A DNA stretch of 64,000 bases from Hydra vulgaris (taxonomy: Eukaryota > Cnidaria > Hydrozoa > Anthoathecata > Hydridae). The notes beneath the pieces were generated by a model that saw nothing but the letters and a program-made list of their open reading frames with translations, ran no database searches and was not told where the DNA came from. A program made the translations under genes and the position numbers. The stretch spans positions 19,067,501 through 19,131,500 of the forward strand of contig NC_088922.1 in assembly GCF_038396675.1 (NCBI RefSeq). The letters are read 5' to 3'. Positions 56,384 to 64,000 of this stretch are shown here, in pieces (the stretch's first letter is position 1; every line of letters begins with the position of its first letter).

Positions 56384-56455
56384 CTGATGAATCTTTGTTG
56401 ATGAAACACAGTGTAAAATGGAAAAAAATTTTTGTTAAGTGATTTTCTACTAATA
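56380..56455 (+). repeat. Hammerhead-like repeat, single-arm copy
   Basis: This is one arm of the foldback at 5695-5850. It holds ATTT, CTGATGA (56384-56390), ATC/GAT hairpin, GAA, ACA-CAG-TGT hairpin, A (56415), then AAAT. All invariant hammerhead core bases are present. The base before the predicted cleavage point is A (GUA triplet) where the arm at 5731-5770 has C (GUC). Distal sequence TTAAGTGATTTTCTACTAAT runs into a second TA-rich stretch that could pair with the (TA)n tract upstream to extend stem I. Confidence 0.65.
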
Positions 56456-56832
56456 TATATATAATCAATCAATCAATCATTTATTTCACTTTATAAAATA
56501 AAATTAATACAAAGCTAGAATCAGTCACAAACAGTTATGTAACTGACAAAAACGTGACGACCTACAAATATTACCGTAAATTTGTAAAAGTATATAAACT
56601 TAATAGTAAATTAATAATAATAATAAAATTAATAATGATAATAAAGTAGTAATAGTTGTAATAATAACAGTAGTAATAACAATAATAATTATAATTATAA
56701 TAATAACATTAGTAATTTGCAACAGTAGCAATAATAAAAATAATAATGTCAATTATAGAGATAATAATAATGCTTAACAATAACAATATGTGCATAGAAG
56801 TGGTCATTTGGGGAAGAGCTATAAATAATACC

Positions 56833-56902
<70 letters not shown>

Positions 56903-56920
56903 ATTTTAAAGATTTTAATA
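56456..56920. repeat. AATAAC-rich dispersed repeat plus (TA)n
   Basis: The segment 56636-56750 matches 18228-18342 (CAGTAGTAATAACAATAATA, CAACAGTAGCAATAATAAAA). Four ATCA units lie at 56463-56479. A TA tract is at about 56836-56900. Confidence 0.7.
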
Positions 56921-58747
56921 ATGAGTTATTGGACTAAAAAAAGAAAAATTCAAGACAAAGTAAAGGAAATTTTCACTGATATAGATTTTGAAACTATTGG
57001 TGAAAGTATAAATATCAATTGTGAGAATCCACAGTATATCTATAGTGATCAGTCTCAATTGTCTGAAACACGTGCAGTTTCTCTCAACGACAGCAAAAGG
57101 CAAACAGCTGCATTTAGTTCATTTTCTCAAAGTTTCAATGAACCATTGTCAGCTACTTGTACATCAATTTTTAATGATCGTATTTCTGGTGATGAATGCC
57201 AAGAATTTGAAAACATGTTAAGCAGTGATTCTGATGAATACACACAGTCTTCAATGTGGCATTTTGGTCACATTCTTTTAACATCACTCAAAAAGCCTTT
57301 GGTGCTTTGCTAGCTATATTACAAATTTTTTTCCCAGATTTGAAAAAAAGTCCAAAAACAATAATGCGATCTGAGTTTAACAAAAAAGAAGTGCGTGAAA
57401 ATTCATATTATTATTTTGGCATAAAAGAAGGTATTGTTGATATGCTAAAACATTTGGTTAATAGCAATAGTACAGAAAATCAGGTTATTTCATTTCAATT
57501 TAACATTGATGGATTGCCTTTATTTAAAAGTTCAAACGTGCAGTTTTGGCCAATTTTAGGTTTAATTGAACAGTTTGAAGGATTAGTTCAAATAAATAGA
57601 GACCCATTTACAATTGCAATATACTGTGGAAATAGTAAGCCTACTTCTATCAATGCATATTTGAGAGATTTTGTTAATGAAATTGTAGAGCTTCAGAATA
57701 CGGGCATTATATATAATAAGATTTGTTATAAGATAAAAATTTCTGCTCTGATTTGTGTCACACCGGCACGAACTTTTATCAAATGCATTAAAGGGCATGG
57801 AGCATTTTATTGATGTGATAAATGTGAACAACATGGCATTTATGCTGGACGTGTAATATTTCCAGAAACATCTGCAATTCTTCGAACAGATTTGTCATTC
57901 CTTAAAATGAAAAATAAGGAACATCATTTTGGACCAAGTCCACTAACTAATATTCCTTTTTTTGGCATGATATTACAAATACCAGCAGATTATATGCATA
58001 TGGTTTGCCTAGGTGTAATGAGAAAAATGGTTTTTTTACGGCTCAAGGGACCTTTAGCAACCAGAATTGGCCCACAAGGTATTCAGGACTTATCAAATAA
58101 GCTAATGGACATGAGACCTTACATTCCTTCAGAGTTAGCACGTCTTTAAATTAAATGGCAAAGAAGTGATTACGTACAATAATACACAAAATGCCCAAGC
58201 ATTTGGTCCTTTGGATAATATTTCAGCATTTCCATTTGAAAACTACTTATCACAAATTAAGAGACTTGTGCGAACACCTCACTTACCTTTACAGCAAATA
58301 GTTAGACAGCTTTTTGAGAAAACAGCTGTTGAGTTAAAACAACAAAAAACTCAGGATAATCCAAAGAGTGCATATGTTACAAAGGAACATTTCAATGGAC
58401 CAGTTGTTAAATTGTTGAACATATGTGGTCAGTATAAAGAACTGTATTGTAAGCCTTGGAGTATCAAAGTTACTGCTGGAGATAACTGTTTTGGTTTAAA
58501 AAATAGCAAAGTTATTATTGTGCAGAATGTTGTCAAAATAGTTGATCAGATATTAGTTATTTATAAACAGTTTGAAGAACTTCAAAATTTGTTTTTGTAT
58601 CCGTGCGAATCTCTTAAGGTTAACATTGGTAAAGCTTCTCACTTGAATGATGAACTTTTTTATTGTTTAACTTCAGAAATACAAAAAAAATATGTTTGTA
58701 TACCTTTTGATGGTAATTATGCTGTTATTCCTATGATGCATTGTTAA
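56921..58747 (+). pseudogene. Large transposase-like ORF (CACTA/tnp2-like), disrupted
   Basis: ATG at 56921 starts MSYWTKKRKIQDKVKEIFTD and an acidic-serine stretch. A frameshift near 57270 leads to NITQKAFGALLAILQIFFPD, then ISFQFNIDGLPLFKSSNVQF with WPIL, PFTIAIYCGNSKPTS, and CVTPARTFIKCIKGHGAFY followed by TGA (57811-57813). It then reads CDKCEQHGIYAG, HHFGPSPLTN, and IPADYMHMVCLGVMRKM. At about 58148 the expected middle section is missing and the frame resumes AFGPLDNISAFPFENYLSQI and continues to CIPFDGNYAVIPMMHC. The aspartate-rich landmarks (N/I-DG, D-x-PAR, DYMH) and the order match an abundant animal transposase-like family I associate with CACTA/EnSpm-type elements. The superfamily name is from memory. 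Confidence 0.65.
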
Positions 58748-58911
58748 CATTTACTTTATTAATGTTAATTTTTTGGCATTATTTATTTGTATATTAAATG
58801 GTTTTTTCTATAAAGTTAGCTAATGATACTCTAAACTTCAAACAATATTCTTCAACATTGTTTTAAAGTATTTATTTCATTATTGCTTAATAGTGTTGCA
58901 AAACATATTAG

Positions 58912-60417
58912 TGTTGTAAAAGAATGCGAGTTGCCTAACGAAAACTGGGCAAAGCATCCCATGTGGGTTTTAGGCACACAAGGCAAGTATATATTTACAA
59001 TGTTTTAATTTAAAAAAGTATCTCTTTCAATGTTTTTTTAGGATAAGTGATTGTGTAGTTAAAAGCTGAATGGCAAAAAAACTTAATTGTTCATAAATTT
59101 GTTTTGATAAAAAAAATGCAACTTTACTTATGACATGTTTATTTTTTTGCTGATTTTTTAACTTTGCAGAATCGTATGCAAAAGCAAGATCTTAACTTAA
59201 TAAAGCAACAGTTACATCAGATCTTCAAAGTGACGTTGATGATTCAAGACTAAGAAAAAAACGGTAAATTAAATTACTATAAATTAATATTAATTTATTT
59301 ATTAAACCATTTATGATTTAATAAATCATATATGGTTTTATAAATAAATAAATTAATATTGTATTATATATTATATATTATTATTAAAATTAATAATTTA
59401 TATATAATACTGAAATCTTTATTAATATAAAATATTATATATGTGTTATATTAGTATTCAGAAATATCCTAATGATGGCATTAATAATAGTGCAGAGGAT
59501 TCGGACACAGATTCTCAAACATCAAGTACAAAATATTATGGAGATTGTTCGAAGCAGAAGAAAATTTTGAACAAAAATATCCTTTTTTTCAAAAACAAAA
59601 TCTCACATGCCAGCCCCTCAAGTACCAAAATTTCCTGTGATCAGTCAGAACTCTTTACCACTTCCTTTTGTAAATCAAAAAGTTGTAACAGAACCAGTAG
59701 AGATAGATACAAGCAATCAATGTGATTTTGAAGTGATCCCATTAACAGAGATTACAGTTGATGAGGTAGAATGCTTAGCATCCTTTGTTCCTAATATTGT
59801 ATCTAACTCATCTAATAAAACAATTAGTGGGAAATGTGCTGCATTATTTGCAACACCTAGTATTGGAGTGGCTAGTAGTAGCATTGATGATAAATTTAGT
59901 TACAATGAAACAACGTTGTTAAGTACTTCCTCCTCTGCTCAAACATCAAGCAGTGTCTTAAATAAAATATTTACCCTCTTGGTTGAGCTAAAAGGCACAG
60001 TTGCTAATCTAGAGAAGCAAACAACATACAACACTACTATGTTGCAGACTCTTTCACAGGTTGGGCAACAAGATGTTTGCAACATTTTTGAAACACTTAA
60101 ACTTCCTGTGTGTGACCAAGATCAGCTTGAAGAGCTTGAAAATATTCTAACTCAAAATTAATTTTCAACAAACTTGTAAGTTCTGATATTGATATATTGA
60201 TCTGAACTGTTTTAAAACAATTTTTACATTAAAATTTCTATTTCAAATTTAAACTAATTATTAAATTTTATTAATATACTTATATTAATTTTATTAGCTA
60301 AATATTTACTGCCTGATCTTACAAAAAAGTTTATCTATATATATATATACAAATATATATATATATATACAAATATATATATATATATACAAATATATAT
60401 ATATACAAATATATATA

Positions 60418-60480
<63 letters not shown>

Positions 60481-60892
60481 GCATGTATACATATATAGGT
60501 ATATGGAGTTGCATCAAAAGGTGGTCAAAGTTTAAAAGAAGCAGTCAGACGTATGGTTTCCGCTCTATTTGAAAATGAGATTCTCAAAATGTTTAATTGG
60601 TCAGGACTGGGAGAGCTTAAAAAAAAACCATTTCGTGACTTGAAGTGCCGACTTGTTATTCAGAGTAAAAAGTCTTTATTTTTTTAGTATTATGGTTAGT
60701 AATAAGAAATTTTTTTTGTTCAACTGTAAAGGACGATGTATATTTACAGGAGCATTAAGAAAAAATCCTCCAACCAAAGATGCATCCGAAAATGATGTCC
60801 AAAAAGCCGTTGTTCACTATTTGGCAGGAGCTGCTGATCGTAGTGGTTGCAGAAAACAAAGAGCCATAAGAAAGTCTGTTGAGATATATTAA
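58912..60892 (+). pseudogene. DUF4806-type transposon gene, multi-exon, disrupted
   Basis: Exon-like pieces: 58913-58982 (VVKECELPNENWAKHPMWVL) joined in phase, through a GC-AG intron, to 59170-59263 (ESYAKARS, stop, ATVTSDLQSDVDDSR); about 59452-60172 (acidic-serine linker with a frameshift near 59590, MPAPQVPKFPVISQNS, then LLVELKGTVANLEKQTTYNT and LKLPVCDQDQLEELENIL); about 60500-60670 ([40 protein letters not shown]); 60751-60892 (KDASENDVQKAVVHYLAGAA). The pattern LP...D...LE..L then RR....LF....W.G...K..F.DL is that of DUF4806. Such genes often accompany the transposase upstream. In-frame stops make it non-functional here. A (TA)n tract fills the last long intron. Confidence 0.6.
60337..60478. 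repeat. (TA)n microsatellite with ACAAAT interruptions
   Basis: TA tract within the presumed intron of the DUF4806-type gene. The unit ATATATATACAAATATATAT recurs about four times before the pure tract. Confidence 0.93.
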
Positions 60893-61192
60893 TAGTTTTG
60901 AACATTGTTAAATACCAACCGTTGTGAGTATGGTTGCTATAATTGTAACCTGACATAAATTATGTTCACAGATTGATTTTAAATTTTAGTTCTAAATTTT
61001 TCTTAAGGAGATTTTGATGATGACACAAAAAATTTATTGATAATTAAAAAAAAAGTTGTAAAATAAGTAGCCCTTTATAAAACGTTTCTAAAGAAAATTT
61101 AATATAAATCAAATCCTTTTGATTTTCTTATATAATCTGTCAAAAATAATTTACTGTTTTTATTAACGAATTCTACTTTATAAAAATTATAT
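60893..61192. other. No gene recognised
   Basis: AT-rich sequence between the DUF4806-type gene and the foldback. Confidence 0.35.
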
Positions 61193-61495
61193 TAATGGAG
61201 AAATCAACATTAAGTTAACACGCTCATTTTTTCAATTTGTAAACTTAAAACAAAATGAATATATTCTTTTTTTCGATTTGTAAACTTAAAACAAAATGAA
61301 TATATTTTTATATTCATTTTGTTTTAAGTTTACAAATCGAAAAAAAGGAGCGTGTTAACTTGATGGTATTTTCTCCATTCTAATAATCATTTTTTTCAAT
61401 TTGTAAACTAAGACAAAATGAATATATTCATTTTGTTTTAAGTTTACAAATCGAAAAAAAGGAGCGTGTTAACTTAATGGTATTTTCTCCATTCT
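61193..61495. repeat. Foldback repeat with repeated inverted arms
   Basis: TTAAGTTAACACGCTC and TTTGTAAACTTAAAACAAAA (left, about 61193-61305) are inverted as TTTTGTTTTAAGTTTACAAA and GGAGCGTGTTAACTT (about 61315-61375). The right arm is then repeated at about 61385-61490 with its own inner inverted partner. The left arm itself contains two tandem copies of TTTGTAAACTTAAAACAAAA. No coding sequence. Confidence 0.8.
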
Positions 61496-61514
61496 AATAA
61501 TCAGAAACATATTG

Positions 61515-61700
61515 TTGCCCGTTACTGATTCTGCTCTGGTGAATCTACTGTGGGCCTGCATTGGGCCTTAAATGATTTGCCAGTGGTGGCCCGTTGAAAC
61601 GCCAGCGCTTGCAATGGCTAGCCAGCCCTGGACTGTATTTAAGCCGATGTGCATGGCGGCACTGCGCCAGGCCTGGTCGTGTTCCGCAGCCAGAACCGGA
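61515..61700. repeat. GC-rich island, possible dispersed repeat
   Basis: By eye over half G+C in an AT-rich setting: GTGGGCCTGCATTGGGCC, CCAGTGGTGGCCCGTTGAAA, GCAATGGCTAGCCAGCC, CTGCGCCAGGCCTGG, CAGCCAGAACCGGACCG. It shares GCTCTGGTGAATC (inverted) with 55452-55464. A minus-strand frame crosses it but no protein family is recognised. Confidence 0.5.
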
Positions 61701-62657
61701 CCGTATCTCATAACTAATCATCTTCAATTTCAACCTTGATTTAGACTTTAAAATTACTAATCTTCTTTTACTTGACAAGAAAAAAGTTTTTTGCCCGATA
61801 TAATTATGGCTTCTAGCGGATTACGTAATATTAAATTGGCTTCACTAAAAATGGCGAATTTCGATATCTAGGTAATATCTATATATCTTTGAGTTAGACA
61901 TCTAGTTATATAATATGTCATTAATTTACAGTCGTAACGCTATACAATTTGCGCAACTAAGAAAATGACCTAATTTTAGCAAACAGAAATTATTATTAGG
62001 AAAGACTGTCATGGCAAATCTTAAATCGAAGTTTCAAATTTTCCACTTTGATGAGTCAATATGTTACGTGTTTTTTCAATCTTGTCAATTTTTTTAAATA
62101 CAATAACATTAATACAAAAATTCAAAGCAAATCAATTTGAGCAAAAATGAGTTGTAATTATTAGAAAAGTTTTCTTATATTACTTTTATACTTGACTTTT
62201 TATAAGTAAAAAAATTATAAAAGTGTGACGCATTGATGTGCATTACTAATTTTAATTAAATAAAAATTAATCAAAACTAGTCTAACATCCGCCAAAATAT
62301 GTAAATTAAATGTGTAAAATTTAATATTTATATAAGAATATAGAACATGCAAAATTGATCCCATTGATTTGATTTTCATTCAAATCAAACTGATTTTTGT
62401 TAATTTGTTTGAATTAATAGTTTCTAAAACTCTTATTACGTAAAAAAGAATTATTCTTTTATTAACTGTAATTGAAAACACAAAACATAGTTACTAATAA
62501 TTATTACTGATTCATTAAACATAAGATTAGTGCAAGCTTGAAACAAATATTGCTTGATAAAAAAAGTCATTTGTTGTCATTTTGAATTATTTTAAAAGAA
62601 GCGAAAACCTGCTTGATAGTTGTTAGTAACTGTTTATTTCAGCTGAAACAAAATAAA
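61701..62657. other. Upstream region of the GPCR gene
   Basis: AT-rich sequence. TTTATTTCAG ending at 62642 is a good splice acceptor 15 nt before the start codon, suggesting an untranslated upstream exon outside the clearly recognisable sequence. No promoter is identified. Confidence 0.4.
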
Positions 62658-63980
62658 ATGTTTTTTCGTTTACTTTTAATTACGATCAAGTTTACAAATA
62701 TTTATTTAAGTGAGATGAACATGACTTCAAGTAACAACTTAAGTGAGATGAACTCAACTTTAACAAAATTATTTGTTGATTCCTTAGCAAATTCTTCTTT
62801 TTCTCAAAACAATATAAATCAGGCAACAAATAATAATACTACTGTAGAAATTGATATTTCTGCTATGACTTTAGATCAAATTTGTCAACTTTTCGAAATT
62901 AACGGTGAGAATTGTTCGTGTTTAAACCCTATTGTAGAATTCATTTGTAACATTAAAAACCAATCTGAAAAAGTTATTGTAACATTCACATGTGACTCCG
63001 TTTCAAATAAAGTAACAGGTATTTCAAATTTTATATCATCAGTGTTCGCTTTGATTGGTAATGGATTTGTAATCGGTTTCGGAATATGCAATTGGAAAGA
63101 TCTCTCAAGATTTCGGCAATTAATTTTAGGTTTGGCTATTTCCGACTTTATGTTTGCAGTTGTAGAAGTTATGTTAAGTATTCCTAAAACATGGACATGT
63201 CATTGGTTATACGGTTTGTTTTTGTGTAAAGCTCTTTATGCTGTACTGGCTGCAAGTGCAAACATTGCAGTGGGTTTCATAGTCATTGTTGCTGTTGATA
63301 GATACGTTGGCATTGTACACATGTTCAGTACATTGTTTAATCAAAATAGATTAAGAGTCATTGTAATCATAAACGTTGTGGCAGGAATATTATCCGTTCT
63401 TCCACCATTGGTGGTTCTTCAAGTCAGCAAATTTCAAACTTGCGAAGAAAACTGGAGCAATAAAAAATCCAGTGTTTATACAATAATCTTGTTTTTTGTT
63501 TATTATCTTATACCTGTAGTTGTACTTATTGTTTTATATTACATAATTATTGTTTGGTTAAAAGAAGCGTACTTAAAGTGTAAAGCATTAAATAACGCAC
63601 AACAAATATCTCGTTTGAAAAAAAACAAAAGAACTTTAGTTATGCTGATTTCAATCTTGGTCTGTTTTGCAGTATTAGTTCTTCCGAATCGAGCTGTTTG
63701 GATTATAAACGATTTTTATGGTTTGAGCAATATTAAAGATAAATATTTAATACGGTTTTTAAAGATAATATCGGAGATTCCGTATGTATTCCATGCAGCT
63801 GTGAATCCTATTATTTATTCGGTTGTAGATCTTAAGTTCCAATCTCAAATGAAAAAGTTTTTCAACGTTTTATGTAGATACCCCAAGCTAGCAGAGTCGA
63901 AGCCTATGAGTGACTCGCAAGCAACAATTGAGATGGTAGTCTCATCATCTGTTGAGATGATGGTTGTAAATAATCATTAA
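62658..63980 (+). CDS. Class A (rhodopsin-like) G-protein-coupled receptor
   Basis: An intact 440-residue single-exon frame from ATG at 62658 to TAA at 63978-63980. A hydrophobic N-terminus (MFFRLLLITIKFTNI) may be a signal peptide, followed by a long extracellular segment with several N-glycosylation sites (near residues 21, 32, 45, 60). Seven membrane spans lie at about 122-145, 154-176, 187-212, 232-254, 273-300, 325-350 and 375-391. Class A landmarks: GN (134-135), LAISD (159-163), conserved cysteine pair (C190, C262), DRY (214-216), NPIIY (383-387). TM6 lacks the usual CWxP (it has CFAVLVLP). This points to a plasma-membrane receptor coupling to G proteins, probably for a peptide or small ligand; no ligand can be named. 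An upstream non-ATG extension of the frame is ignored because a splice acceptor ends at 62642. Confidence 0.93.
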   Translation: MFFRLLLITIKFTNIYLSEMNMTSSNNLSEMNSTLTKLFVDSLANSSFSQNNINQATNNNTTVEIDISAMTLDQICQLFEINGENCSCLNPIVEFICNIKNQSEKVIVTFTCDSVSNKVTGISNFISSVFALIGNGFVIGFGICNWKDLSRFRQLILGLAISDFMFAVVEVMLSIPKTWTCHWLYGLFLCKALYAVLAASANIAVGFIVIVAVDRYVGIVHMFSTLFNQNRLRVIVIINVVAGILSVLPPLVVLQVSKFQTCEENWSNKKSSVYTIILFFVYYLIPVVVLIVLYYIIIVWLKEAYLKCKALNNAQQISRLKKNKRTLVMLISILVCFAVLVLPNRAVWIINDFYGLSNIKDKYLIRFLKIISEIPYVFHAAVNPIIYSVVDLKFQSQMKKFFNVLCRYPKLAESKPMSDSQATIEMVVSSSVEMMVVNNH

Positions 63981-64000
63981 TACATTTTTGGGATCATTAA

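Overview
The window reads as animal nuclear DNA. Genes are split by GT-AG introns, A+T is very high (by eye about three quarters), long (TA)n tracts are everywhere, and DNA transposons, LINEs, tRNA-derived SINEs and foldback elements are densely nested. This fits a cnidarian and most likely Hydra; the genus is inferred from composition and repeat style, not proved.

Only two ordinary host genes are visible. At the left, on +, are the last five exons of an RPF2-type Brix-domain ribosome biogenesis factor (1053-10818), with earlier exons off the left edge. At the right, on +, is an intact single-exon class A (rhodopsin-like) G-protein-coupled receptor (62658-63980). Nearly everything between is mobile DNA or its debris.

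Layout: 1-10.8 kb holds the RPF2 3' exons. Its introns carry two hAT-like MITEs, a decayed LINE, a broken partial copy of the gene's own last exon, a foldback with hammerhead-ribozyme-like cores, and a 3.3 kb inverted-repeat transposon carrying a broken ORF. 11.4-18.4 kb has a 46-bp tandem repeat, an internally deleted Mutator-like element, a LINE, an AAGGCC minisatellite, a pogo/Tigger-like remnant and a Helitron-like end. 19.7-23.2 kb is a nearly intact pogo-like transposon with one frameshift. 24.5-26.6 kb is a Tc1-like transposon whose 5' region is a decamer repeat resembling heat-shock elements. 27.8-32.3 kb contains a foldback with a SINE inside, a second SINE inside a SWIM-finger ORF remnant, and a TATA promoter with a splice donor. 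32.3-36.7 kb is a near full-length two-ORF LINE. 37-43.4 kb holds MITEs, a tRNA-like sequence, a second Mutator-like element with a 245-bp terminal triplication, and a 42-bp minisatellite. 43.8-46.9 kb is an L1-like LINE remnant. 47.5-56.9 kb is mostly satellites and microsatellites, with a folded ~205-nt element at 51.5 kb, MITEs and another hammerhead-like copy. 56.9-60.9 kb is a two-gene transposon remnant: a large transposase-like ORF followed by a DUF4806-type gene.

The transposon genes work element by element (transposase plus its terminal repeats) and most are broken. The most interesting signals are the three hammerhead-like cores tied to (TA)n tracts, the folded element at 51494-51699, the pogo element with repeated subterminal motifs, and the duplicated pseudo-exon inside RPF2.
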